This document shows, one piece after another, positions 1-7,335 of a DNA stretch of 12,295 nucleotides. This DNA is from Bacillota bacterium. GTDB lineage: Bacteria > Bacillota > Clostridia > DSM-8532. The first letter of the stretch is position 1; each line of letters begins with the position of its first letter. The stretch spans positions 1 through 12,295 of the forward strand of contig JAEXRM010000188.1 of NCBI GenBank assembly GCA_023440865.1. Direction: 5' to 3'. Below the pieces are notes generated by a model. The model worked only from the letters and a program-made list of their open reading frames with translations, ran no database searches and was not told where the DNA came from. Made by a program: the position numbers and the translations under genes.

Positions 1-667
1 GGATGCGCCCGTCCTTCACCTCCACGATGCGGTCGGTCTTTTCGGCGATGCGCTGGTCGTGCGTCACGATGATGAACGTGGTGCCGAACCGGGCGTTGAT
101 GTCGCGCAGCAGCTCGTAGATCGATTCGGTGCTGTCCGAGTCGAGATTGCCGGTCGGCTCGTCCGCCAGGATGATGCGCGGCCTGTTCACCAGGGCACGG
201 GCAATGGCCGTGCGCTGCTGCTGGCCGCCGGACATGTTGGTGGCCCGGTTGTTCTTGACCTTGGTCAGGCCGACCAGGTCCAGCAGCTCCGAGGCCCATG
301 CCCTTGTTTCCTGCGGCGGATTCACGTCATGGATGCGATAGGGCATCAGCACGTTTTCCATGGCGGTGAATTCCGGCAGCAGGTAGTGGAACTGGAAGAT
401 GAAGCCGATTGTGCGGTTGCGCAGGTCGGCGAGCGTGTTTTTGTCCATGTCGCGGGTATTGCGCCCGTTGATCACGACGTCGCCCGAGGTCGGCCGGTCG
501 AGTGTTCCGATGATGTTCAGCAGCGTGCTCTTGCCGCTGCCGGAGGCACCGATGATCGAGTTGAAGGTACCTTCCCCGAAAGCGAGGTTGACGTCGTACA
601 GCACCTGGGTCTTGACCTGCGTGCCGTAAATCTTGTTGATGTTCGAAAGGGAGATGACGTCGTTCAT
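1..667 (-). CDS. ABC transporter ATP-binding protein, LolD/MacB type (3' end cut by window)
   Basis: This is the nucleotide-binding subunit that should power the FtsX/MacB-like permease encoded just upstream. About 222 codons are present; the reading frame is still open at the left edge, so the C-terminus is missing. The sequence shows Walker A GASGSGKST (residues 40-48), a Q-loop in the segment FIFQFHYLLPE, the signature MSGGQQQR near residue 145 (Met where Leu is usual), Walker B with D-loop ILADEPTGNLDS near 163-174, and the switch His at about 203 in IVTHD. These are the hallmarks of the LolD/MacB/YknY ATPases that work with FtsX-fold permeases and HlyD adaptors. The ATG at 667 follows TAGGAGA at a good distance. 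It lies 60 bases after the permease stop and is the last gene of the operon seen here. The substrate is unknown. Confidence 0.93.
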   Translation of the reverse strand, partial: MNDVISLSNINKIYGTQVKTQVLYDVNLAFGEGTFNSIIGASGSGKSTLLNIIGTLDRPTSGDVVINGRNTRDMDKNTLADLRNRTIGFIFQFHYLLPEFTAMENVLMPYRIHDVNPPQETRAWASELLDLVGLTKVKNNRATNMSGGQQQRTAIARALVNRPRIILADEPTGNLDSDSTESIYELLRDINARFGTTFIIVTHDQRIAEKTDRIVEVKDGRI

Positions 668-693
668 GCGTTTCTCCTATCAGTCCGTGAGTC

Positions 694-725
694 GTCTCCG
701 GCTGTCGTGATGCTTTTGCGGAGAC
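694..725 (-). repeat. Small stem-loop between permease and ATPase genes
   Basis: GTCTCCG at 694-700 pairs with CGGAGAC at 719-725 across an 18-base loop, just after the permease stop codon and before the ATPase ribosome site. No run of T follows on the minus strand, so it does not look like a terminator. It may act as an mRNA stability or processing element. Function is inferred only. Confidence 0.4.
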
Positions 726-727
726 CG

Positions 728-1888
728 TCAGCCGTTCTTGATGACCTCGATGGGATTCAGGCGCGAGGAAAGGCGGGCGGGAATGAGCGAGGCGATCATG
801 GCGGAGACGAGGGCGAACAGCCCCGACAGCGCCAGGAAACCGGGGTTGATGAAGATGGGCACCACCGGGGAGCCGTCGGGCTTCACCGCGAAGGTGGTGA
901 ACATCGTCAGCAGGCCATACCCCAGCAGGATGCCGATCGCACCGCCCAGCAGGCCAAGCAGCATGCCCTGGAAGACGAAAATGAGACTCGCGTCGCGGTC
1001 GCGGATGCCCATGGCCTTGAGGATGCCCAGCTGCTTGGAACGCTGCACGACAGAGATCGCCAGCACGCTTGAGATGCCCAGGAGCACCGCCACCAGCACG
1101 AAGACCTGGATCATGAGGCTGGAGATGCTCTGGCCGTTCAGGCCCGAAAGCAGGCTCTGGTTGAGATCCTTCCAGTTGTCGACGACCAGGTCGGGCTCCG
1201 AAAGCAGGCTTTGAACCCGTTTCGCCAGCACGTCGGCGGAGAACTCCTCCCTGACCTGCATGTCGACGGAGGTGACGCGGTTGTCCAGGCCGAGCAGATC
1301 CTGGGCCGTTTCGAGGTTCGTGATGACCCAGGTGCGGTTGAGTGACTGGACATTGAGATCATACAGCCCCGAGACGGTCACCCGGACCACGCTGCCGGAA
1401 GGGAGCGTCAGCAGGATGCGGTTCCCGGTGGACACGCCGGCCTTCACGGCCAGATCGCGTCCGAGGATGACCTCGTCGCGGCGGTCCGGCAGGCGTCCCT
1501 CGTAGATGGCGGGACCGTACTTGTAGATGGGATTGGACTGCGCCAGATTGAACCCGCGCAGCACAACGGGCTCGGTTCCCGATTCTGTCTCGAGGAAGGC
1601 CGATCCGTTGATTGTCGGGGAGGCGTACAGGATGTCGACGCCGGCGAGGTTGGCTTCGTAGACGGCGCGCTGCCAGTCGGCGATCGTCCGCTCGTCGGAT
1701 TCGGAGCGAATGGAGATCTGCGCGGTGTTGCCGATGGTCGTGTTCACCAGGCTGATCTGCAGCCCCTGGATGAGCGAGCCGATGAATACCTGGACGGCCA
1801 CACCGACGGCGATGCCCAGCGCGATGAGCAGCGTCTGGCCGCGGCCGGAACGAAGGAAGCGGAGGGCGATGGAAAAGGCGAGTCTCAT
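728..1888 (-). CDS. ABC transporter permease, FtsX/MacB/LolC family
   Basis: A 386-residue membrane subunit of a tripartite ABC exporter. Visible layout: a first membrane helix around residues 18-40, a large extracytoplasmic domain from about 45 to 250 (MacB periplasmic-core-like), then three membrane helices at about 257-281, 301-327 and 349-370. That is the four-helix FtsX/MacB topology. The segment RSKQLGILKAMGIRD (283-297) is the usual conserved cytoplasmic stretch after TM2. The end PARLSSRLNPIEVIKNG is typical of the family. Members act by mechanotransmission rather than by a classic transport channel, moving lipoproteins, peptides or drugs. The start codon overlaps the stop of the B12-binding gene (ATGA), so it is probably translationally coupled. 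The cargo cannot be told from sequence; by gene set it resembles MacB and Bacillus YknZ. Confidence 0.92.
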   Translation of the reverse strand: MRLAFSIALRFLRSGRGQTLLIALGIAVGVAVQVFIGSLIQGLQISLVNTTIGNTAQISIRSESDERTIADWQRAVYEANLAGVDILYASPTINGSAFLETESGTEPVVLRGFNLAQSNPIYKYGPAIYEGRLPDRRDEVILGRDLAVKAGVSTGNRILLTLPSGSVVRVTVSGLYDLNVQSLNRTWVITNLETAQDLLGLDNRVTSVDMQVREEFSADVLAKRVQSLLSEPDLVVDNWKDLNQSLLSGLNGQSISSLMIQVFVLVAVLLGISSVLAISVVQRSKQLGILKAMGIRDRDASLIFVFQGMLLGLLGGAIGILLGYGLLTMFTTFAVKPDGSPVVPIFINPGFLALSGLFALVSAMIASLIPARLSSRLNPIEVIKNG

Positions 1889-2634
1889 GGGGCGCTCCCT
1901 TCCACCGGTGCGCCAGGGGCTTGCGCCTGCGCACCGGCAGGATCCTCTGCATGTTTCGTGGCGGTGAGCCGCCGGATGTCATCGAAGGTGTGCAGCAGGC
2001 CGTCCGCGCCGATCGCGCGCCAGCCGTCCGGGTTGCCGGTGAAGGCGCCGCCGCCGGCGAGGATGCGCACCTGCGAAAGTCCCTTGTCCGCCAGCAGGCT
2101 TCGGATGCGTGTGATGGCCTTTTCCGCTTCGACCAGGTTGTAGAAGTCGCTGACAGAAACGGCCACGATGGCGGGCCGCTCGCGCACGATGGCGGCGCGG
2201 ATCTGCTCGCGGGGCGTGTTGGCTCCGGCAAAGCCGGTCTTCCAGCCGCTGAGGGTGAAGAAGTCCGCGACCATGCGGGCGCCGAGCTCGTGGTACTCCT
2301 TTTCGGGGCAGAAGACCAGCACGGCGGCGTGTTTCGGCTCCACCCGCGCCGCTGCGCGGGATACCGCCGGCCAGCAGTTCTCGATGACGGTGCGGATGAT
2401 GCCCGAACGCACATGTTCGTGCCAGATGCAGGCCATGTCGCCGATGTCGCAGACTTCCGATTCCGCAAGGCAGGGACCCAGGATGTCTTCGTACAGCTCG
2501 GGGATGGAAAACCGGGAATCGGACAGACCCTCGACGGCGAACCGAACGCAGGCGTCCCGATCCTCGGAAAGAAGCAGGGTGCGGAATTGTTCGCGTGCCG
2601 CGTTGAGATCGCGGGAGGCCGGTTGGTTCGTCAT
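1885..2634 (-). CDS. Cobalamin (B12)-binding domain protein with helical cap
   Basis: A 249-residue soluble protein with no signal peptide and no membrane helix. Residues 10-95 look like the helical B12-binding cap (B12-binding_2) and 103-222 like the Rossmann-like B12-binding domain. The lower-ligand motif ExHxxG is present as EYHELG, with H115 the expected cobalt ligand. G118 is followed after 41 residues by SVS (160-162), then a GGG turn (194-196) and a GADG segment (210-212). This spacing fits the E/DxHxxG-x41-Sx-GG pattern of cobalamin domains. The E-for-D change resembles the sensor-type (CarH/LitR) group. The cap keeps an EH pair (73-74), but the Trp expected ten residues before it is D63. 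The tail from about 226 is rich in Ala, Pro and Gly. No HTH, kinase or methyltransferase domain is attached. It overlaps both neighbours by ATGA, which ties it to the exporter. A corrinoid methyl carrier or a heme/tetrapyrrole-binding SCHIC-like role are alternatives. Confidence 0.85.
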   Translation of the reverse strand: MTNQPASRDLNAAREQFRTLLLSEDRDACVRFAVEGLSDSRFSIPELYEDILGPCLAESEVCDIGDMACIWHEHVRSGIIRTVIENCWPAVSRAAARVEPKHAAVLVFCPEKEYHELGARMVADFFTLSGWKTGFAGANTPREQIRAAIVRERPAIVAVSVSDFYNLVEAEKAITRIRSLLADKGLSQVRILAGGGAFTGNPDGWRAIGADGLLHTFDDIRRLTATKHAEDPAGAQAQAPGAPVEGSAP

Positions 2635-3956
2635 GGCGCCACAGCTCCCTTCACACGGCTGCCCTCGGCCAAAGCGGCATCAGGCGCCAGGATGACGGTT
2701 GCTCCGGTTTCAATCGCATCACCGATGGATACGCGGACACCATCGTCGAGCAGGGGGGATACGGGGACGATGCGGACCGTGCCGGAGAGGGAACCGTCCG
2801 CGGCGCCGGAACCCGCATCGGGTGTCACGGTCAGCACGACCGGATTGCCCTGTGCGTCACGCGTGATCGCCTCGCGCAGGACGCTGTTCTGGGCAGCCGC
2901 CTTTCCGGCCGTGATGGCGACGTCGGCGTCGTAGCCGGCCTTGAGGCCGGTTGCGTTTTCAAGGGCAAGCGTGACCTTGACCTTCGGTGTGCTGCTGCCG
3001 CTGCCGGGTTCGACCGCGGCTTCGCCGGCGAGTGCGGACACCTGTGCGGCAAACGTCTCGCGCAGCCCCTTGACCGAAACGGTTGCCTTCTGTCCGGTCT
3101 CGATCCGTGCCGCATCCTCCTGGGAGAGCCAGATGACCGCTTCGAGCCTTGAGGTGTCATGCAGGCGGATGACGGCTCCGGCGGGCGGGTACTGGCCGGC
3201 CTTGAGCGGCATGTCGAGCACCGTGCCGTCGATGCCGGCCGTCACGTGCGCCTGTTCGATCTGCCAGTCGACAAGTGCCAGGTCGGCCTTGTTCTGCTCG
3301 ATCCGGCGCAGCAGGGCCTGGGCCTGCAGCGATTGGTTCGCGCCCAGGTCGGCGGACTCTGCGCGGGCGGAAGCCAACGCCTGGCGGTTCTGGTCGAGCG
3401 TGTTGACCAGCGTGTCCACGGCCGCCTGGCTGGCATCGAGTGTCTGGCGGGAGCCGACACCGTCGTTGTAGAGCTTGCGGTCCTTCTCGAGCTGCGCCCT
3501 GGCAATTTCGAGACGGCGCTCGGTGTCGGCGACCGTCAGCTCGAGCTGCGCGATGCGTGTCCGAACGCCCGTGCTGCCGCTCTTGAGGGTGGGCTGCTCG
3601 ATCTCCTGCAGCTGCGCCGTGAGGTCCTCGGCTGCCAGCAGCAGCTTCTGTCGTTGCAGTGCGAGGTTCTCCACGTCGATTTCCGCCAGGATGTCCCCCT
3701 GCTTGACGACATCGCCCTCGGCAACCGGAACGGACTGGACGCGGGCGGTGGACGCTACGGGGATGGATTCGCTGGCGGCCGCCTGAAGCCGGCCGCTGGC
3801 CGTGACGGTCTGTTCGATGTCGACCGTTTCCACACGGCCAAGCGAAACCACAACGGCGTTGTCGCCCTGGAACAGGCCGAGTGCCGCGGCGGTTCCCGCT
3901 GCGGCGAGGAGAAGGACGACGATGAGAATGGGAACAAGACGCTTCATCTTTTTCAT
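2631..3956 (-). CDS. HlyD/MacA-family periplasmic adaptor (membrane fusion protein)
   Basis: A 441-residue adaptor that should bridge the FtsX-type permease to the outside. It begins with a basic N-terminus and a membrane anchor (residues about 7-28). Next come a first lipoyl half (about 68-98, with VAEGDVVKQGDILAEID), a long Gln/Leu/Ala-rich helical hairpin (about 100-232), a second lipoyl half (about 235-266, AGIDGTVLDMPLKAGQYPPAG), and beta-barrel and membrane-proximal regions to the end. It has no lipobox Cys, so it is membrane-anchored through the N-terminal helix as in MacA and YknX. The ATG at 3956 is preceded by AGGGGAT at six bases. Its stop overlaps the start of the B12-binding gene (ATGA). 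It is the first gene of the operon. Confidence 0.93.
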   Translation of the reverse strand: MKKMKRLVPILIVVLLLAAAGTAAALGLFQGDNAVVVSLGRVETVDIEQTVTASGRLQAAASESIPVASTARVQSVPVAEGDVVKQGDILAEIDVENLALQRQKLLLAAEDLTAQLQEIEQPTLKSGSTGVRTRIAQLELTVADTERRLEIARAQLEKDRKLYNDGVGSRQTLDASQAAVDTLVNTLDQNRQALASARAESADLGANQSLQAQALLRRIEQNKADLALVDWQIEQAHVTAGIDGTVLDMPLKAGQYPPAGAVIRLHDTSRLEAVIWLSQEDAARIETGQKATVSVKGLRETFAAQVSALAGEAAVEPGSGSSTPKVKVTLALENATGLKAGYDADVAITAGKAAAQNSVLREAITRDAQGNPVVLTVTPDAGSGAADGSLSGTVRIVPVSPLLDDGVRVSIGDAIETGATVILAPDAALAEGSRVKGAVAP

Positions 3957-4023
3957 GCTGGATCCCCTGCCGGATCGTATTATCAGCCGTTGTCCCGTAC
4001 CGCGGTAGCGGCGGAGCCCTCGG

Positions 4024-4052
4024 TTGACAGTGGGGATTTACCCTGAATTAAT
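4024..4052 (+). promoter_or_regulatory. Promoter-like pair facing right (TTGACA-17-ATTAAT)
   Basis: A perfect TTGACA at 4024-4029 is separated by 17 bases from ATTAAT at 4047-4052, a four-of-six match to TATAAT. It points away from the exporter operon, toward the 3' end of the Gfo/Idh gene on the other strand. No plausible reading frame follows, so any product would be a non-coding or antisense RNA. It could be a chance match. Confidence 0.3.
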
Positions 4053-4062
4053 TGTGCACAAT
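4051..4062. promoter_or_regulatory. Perfect 12-bp palindrome, candidate operator
   Basis: ATTGTGCACAAT is a perfect palindrome in the AT-rich part of the gap upstream of the exporter operon, about 95 bases from the adaptor start codon. It overlaps the possible rightward -10 box. Its shape suits a dimeric repressor, for instance of GntR type, but no matching regulator gene is in the window. It differs from the AACACGTGTT sites upstream of the uptake operon. No convincing -35/-10 pair for the exporter was found; a GATAAT box at 3979-3984 lies near the start codon but lacks a -35. Confidence 0.35.
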
Positions 4063-4098
4063 CAAAAAACAGATGTGAGGAAAAACTTTCTGCAACAA

Positions 4099-4137
4099 GA
4101 GAGGAACCATCCCTGATACGACAGGATGGTTCCTCTC
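4099..4137 (-). terminator. Strong hairpin, probable terminator of the uptake operon
   Basis: A perfect 14-bp stem pairs 4099-4112 (core GAGGAACCATCC) with 4124-4137, around an 11-base loop. It lies about 70 bases past the stop codon of the Gfo/Idh gene, the last gene of the operon. On the minus strand the stem is followed by TTGTTGCAG and, further on, five T in a row. The T tract is therefore imperfect, and termination may be partial or factor-assisted. Confidence 0.6.
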
Positions 4138-4149
4138 CGGGTGTGCATG

Positions 4150-4191
4150 GCAACGGCATGTCGATTCGATGCCACGACGTCATGCCGTTGC
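4150..4191 (-). repeat. Second hairpin upstream of the terminator
   Basis: GCAACGGCATG (4150-4160) is the inverse of CATGCCGTTGC (4181-4191), an 11-bp stem with a 20-base loop. It starts 17 bases after the Gfo/Idh stop codon, and the larger hairpin at 4099-4137 follows. It may protect the mRNA 3' end or help termination. No T run follows directly. Confidence 0.5.
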
Positions 4192-4207
4192 GCTCCCTTG
4201 GCTGATC

Positions 4208-5260
4208 TCAGAGCGTCTCGACCACTTCCCGCCTGCCGGTGCCGGAAGAGCGGATGCAGGCTTCGATGACGGCGAGCGCCCCGTAACCGTCCTGCCCGGT
4301 GACGGGCGGTTCCTTTCCATCCGCGATCGATGAGATGAAGGCGTCGATGACCCCGGAAGCAAGCTGCCGCTCATTGGTGGAGCGATCATGAAAGTGATAT
4401 TCCGCCGTCTCCCCCGTGGCGCCCTGCCACACGACGTCGGCCGCGCCTTGCTCATACAGGCGGAGCACGCCGTTCTCACAGAAGAAGATGGTTGCATTCT
4501 CTTCCGGGCCATAGTTGGTCCACCCCGCTTCCAGCGTGCCGGGGATCCCGCCCGCCGTGCGCAGCAGTGCGTGCAGGGTATCCTCCAGCGCGATGGGCCG
4601 CCCATCCGCGCCGGTCTTGTGGCGTGTCGCGGCCAGGGCGCCCACTTCGACAACGGGATCTCCCAGCAGCCATTGGACAAGGTCGGCCTTGTGGATGCCG
4701 AGATCGCCGCCACAGCCGAAGCAGGCGATGGCCGGGTCGAAGAACCACAGAGGACCCGTCCTGTCCTTGACCCACTGATCGGGCCCCGCGTGCGTGAACA
4801 GTGTCCGGAACGAGAGCACGCGGCCAAGCATCCCGCTGCGGAGCAGGTCATGCGCCTTGCGGTGGCCCTTGAGGAACCGCTGGTTGTGTCCGATCATCAG
4901 AATCCGGTCCGCCCGCCCGGCTGTCTCGATCATCTCGCGGGCATCACGGGTGCTGGTGGCCATCGGCTTCTCGCACAGCACATGCCGCCCCGCGCCGAGC
5001 GCCTGGATGCTCATGGCGGCGTGTGTGCCGTTCGCGGTGCAGATGCTGACCGCATCCACGCGGGGATCCGCCAGGAGTGCCTCCGCCGTGTCGAAGGCGG
5101 TGCAACCAAAGTCGCGAGCCAGGCTGTCGGCTCGCTCCCGGGAGACATCGTGGCAGCCGACCAGCCGGCACGCCGGGTTGGCCGCGTATTCCGGCGCGTG
5201 GCGGACCCGTGCGATCGTGCCGCATCCGATCAGTCCGATGCCAATCTTTCCGTTGATCAT
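4208..5260 (-). CDS. Gfo/Idh/MocA-family NAD(P)-dependent oxidoreductase
   Basis: A 350-residue oxidoreductase of the glucose-fructose oxidoreductase / inositol dehydrogenase family, which usually oxidises or reduces a sugar, inositol or sugar-acid hydroxyl. An N-terminal Rossmann fold carries GCGTIA (residues 12-17). The family EKP motif is at 97-99, with K98 the expected catalytic lysine. The segment GGDLGIHKADL (184-194) matches the conserved motif containing Asp186 and His190. The start at 5260 is chosen because AAGGAGG precedes it and the Rossmann strand starts at once; the frame stays open upstream, but the extra 36 residues do not look like this family. It follows the SDR gene by 13 bases and ends the operon. 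The substrate is not identifiable; the importer context suggests a sugar or uronate derivative. Confidence 0.93.
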   Translation of the reverse strand: MINGKIGIGLIGCGTIARVRHAPEYAANPACRLVGCHDVSRERADSLARDFGCTAFDTAEALLADPRVDAVSICTANGTHAAMSIQALGAGRHVLCEKPMATSTRDAREMIETAGRADRILMIGHNQRFLKGHRKAHDLLRSGMLGRVLSFRTLFTHAGPDQWVKDRTGPLWFFDPAIACFGCGGDLGIHKADLVQWLLGDPVVEVGALAATRHKTGADGRPIALEDTLHALLRTAGGIPGTLEAGWTNYGPEENATIFFCENGVLRLYEQGAADVVWQGATGETAEYHFHDRSTNERQLASGVIDAFISSIADGKEPPVTGQDGYGALAVIEACIRSSGTGRREVVETL

Positions 5261-5273
5261 GCGTTCCCCCTCC

Positions 5274-6248
5274 TTACCAGACATGCAGGATGTCGTGCAC
5301 CGCTTCTCCGGCGAGACGCCTCCGCGCGCGCTCGAGCGACCATCGGACATGCGCTTCCAGCCGCGCATCCTCGTCCGTCTCCGGGCCGATCAGGGTCTGC
5401 ATCTTCGTCGTGTCGTACAGCAACGGTTCTGCGGACTCCCGATCGGCCGTTTCGCTGATGAGGCTGCGTGAACAGGCCATCATGGCCGCCGTGCGCGCGA
5501 TATGCGCCCAGGTCACATGCTTTGCGCCAAGCGCGAAGATCACCTCGCCGTCGAGATCGCTTTCGATGACCCGCACATACAGTTCCGCCAACCGCTCGGC
5601 CGACAGGAACTGTGTGCCGTCGTGCCGCGGGAAGGAGAGCGGCCGATCGGCAAGCACCGCTTCCGCGATCTGATGGAAGCGCGTGTCGGATTGGGAGGCG
5701 CCGTTTTCGAATGCGGGATTCGAGTATGTATATCCGGGGCGGATCACGTTGCGCCGCATCCGGACTCTCCGGTCCGGCACACCCTGGCCGCCGTAATAGC
5801 GGTTGAAGCCCAGAACATAGTGCTCGCTGGCGGCCTTCGTGGCGCCGTACAGGTCGTTCGGCCAACAGGCGCAGCGTTCATCCATGTCCGGCCGGAGCGG
5901 GCCGCACGCCGCCGTGGAACTGGTGTACAGAAACCGGTCGACACCGGCCCGTTCCGCCTCCTTCAGCAGGAATACCGTCGAAGCGGTGTCGTGATCCAGC
6001 ATTTCGGCCGGATCGTTTCCCCAGCCCAGCGCGATATGGATGACCGCATCGCAGCCTGCGAGAGACGTGCGCATGACATCGCGGTCGAGGATGCCGCCCC
6101 GCACGACTGTGACCCCCGGAAGCGCCGCAATGGCGGGAATCCGATCCGGGGTGCGTGTCAGCAGAACGAGCGCGTGCCCGTTGCGGACAAGCGCTTGGGT
6201 GACGTATTGGCCGATGTTGCCGGTGCCGCCGGTGATGAAGATTCTCAT
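5274..6248 (-). CDS. Extended SDR, NAD-dependent epimerase/dehydratase-like
   Basis: A 324-residue protein of the atypical/extended short-chain dehydrogenase family (sugar epimerase, dehydratase or uronate dehydrogenase-like). The dinucleotide motif TGGTGNIG has its glycines at 7, 10 and 13. The catalytic set is present as TSS around 109-111, with Tyr134 and Lys138 in YGATK. The start at 6248 is preceded by AGAGGT at a good distance; the frame extends upstream, but those residues look like non-coding translation. It sits 111 bases after the LplC-type permease, with no terminator visible between them, and 13 bases before the Gfo/Idh gene. The two enzymes probably act in sequence on the imported compound. 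The exact reaction is unknown. Confidence 0.9.
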   Translation of the reverse strand: MRIFITGGTGNIGQYVTQALVRNGHALVLLTRTPDRIPAIAALPGVTVVRGGILDRDVMRTSLAGCDAVIHIALGWGNDPAEMLDHDTASTVFLLKEAERAGVDRFLYTSSTAACGPLRPDMDERCACWPNDLYGATKAASEHYVLGFNRYYGGQGVPDRRVRMRRNVIRPGYTYSNPAFENGASQSDTRFHQIAEAVLADRPLSFPRHDGTQFLSAERLAELYVRVIESDLDGEVIFALGAKHVTWAHIARTAAMMACSRSLISETADRESAEPLLYDTTKMQTLIGPETDEDARLEAHVRWSLERARRRLAGEAVHDILHVW

Positions 6249-6359
6249 GATACCTCTTTTCAGCCTGCGCAGGAGCAGAACGCCATGCGATCCTTCTTGC
6301 GCACGCCGCGGGCAGCCTGCTTGTCCCGCCCGCAGCATGCACGCAGCGTGGCAAGGAAC

Positions 6360-7322
6360 TCAACCCTTGACGCTGCCCATGACAAGGCCGGTTGTGAAAT
6401 ACTTCTGGAGGAAAGGATAGATGATCAGAATGGGGATCATGGCCAGGAACATCTGGGCTGCGCTCGTTGTCCGGGCGCTGACCAGCGAGAGGTACTTCGA
6501 GAGGTTCCCGCTGAGGTCCGTGTTGCTCCGAAGGAACTCCTCCGGGTTGACAACCACGGTCTGCAGGTAGGTCTGCAGCGGGTAGTGCGTGTTCGAGTTC
6601 ATGTAGATCATGCCGTCAAACCAGCTGTTCCAGTGGAATACGAAGGAGAAGAGGGCGACCGTGGCGAGGGTGGGCGTACAGACGGGCAGAATGACCTGTG
6701 TGAGCGTCTGCCAATGCGATGCGCCGTCGATGTAGGCGGCCTCCTCCAGCTCACGAGGCAGGCTGCGCATGTAGTTCATCACGACCAGCATGCTGAACAC
6801 GGGGAGCGCTCCGGGCAACACGAGCGAGAGGATCGAGTCGCTCAGCCCGGTCTGCCGCACCACCAGATCGGTGGGGATGAGGCCGGCGTTGAACAGGATC
6901 GTCACGACAAAGAACCAGGAAAAGACGTTGCGCGCGGCAAAATCATTGCGTCCCTTCGAAAGCGGGTAGGCGGTCAGGATGATCAGCAGCAGGTTGACAG
7001 GGACGCCGATGGCTGTTCGGGCGAGCGAGATGAGGAGCGAGTCGGAGAACTTCGAGGTGTTGGTGATGAAGTCATACGCGACAAGTGTCGGCTGCACCGG
7101 CCAGAACAGGACCTCGCCCGACGCGACGGCCAGCTTGTTCGAGAAGGAGATCGCCAGCAGGTTCGCGAACGGGGCGATGCAGATCAGTGCCGTTCCGGTC
7201 AGGAAAATCGTGTTCAGCAATACGAAGACGCGCCTGGACAGCGAGTCGCGATGACGCCGCTTCCCGGCCTTCCTGGCGGTGGTGTCGCTGATGCCAGGGC
7301 TGTGTGCTGTTTCTGATGACAT
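6360..7322 (-). CDS. Carbohydrate ABC importer permease, LplC/YtcP type
   Basis: A 320-residue inner-membrane permease of the CUT1 group. Six membrane helices are suggested by hydrophobic segments near residues 33-60, 95-120, 135-150, 163-184, 215-230 and 291-306. The EAA loop that docks the ATPase is EEAAYIDGASHWQTLTQVIL followed by P (194-213), with the usual G200 and the I-L-P at 211-213. The C-terminal QKYFTTGLVMGSVKG is characteristic of LplC/YtcP proteins. The start at 7322 follows AAAGGAG by six bases; 80 open codons upstream overlap the previous gene and are not real. It pairs with the LplB-type permease 13 bases upstream and with the lipoprotein at the head of the operon. Confidence 0.94.
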   Translation of the reverse strand: MSSETAHSPGISDTTARKAGKRRHRDSLSRRVFVLLNTIFLTGTALICIAPFANLLAISFSNKLAVASGEVLFWPVQPTLVAYDFITNTSKFSDSLLISLARTAIGVPVNLLLIILTAYPLSKGRNDFAARNVFSWFFVVTILFNAGLIPTDLVVRQTGLSDSILSLVLPGALPVFSMLVVMNYMRSLPRELEEAAYIDGASHWQTLTQVILPVCTPTLATVALFSFVFHWNSWFDGMIYMNSNTHYPLQTYLQTVVVNPEEFLRSNTDLSGNLSKYLSLVSARTTSAAQMFLAMIPILIIYPFLQKYFTTGLVMGSVKG

Positions 7323-7335
7323 GCTGCTCCTTTCC

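Noticed and set aside
2400..2450. The B12-binding protein as a CarH-type light-dependent repressor.
   Set aside because: No DNA-binding domain is present and the Trp of Wx9EH is replaced by Asp.
3242..3255. A CACGTG hexamer within the adaptor gene as a further LacI-type operator.
   Set aside because: The flanks do not match AACACGTGTT and it lies inside coding sequence.
3983..4183. A 66-codon frame on the minus strand between the two operons.
   Set aside because: It runs through both hairpins, lacks a clear ribosome site, and resembles no protein family.
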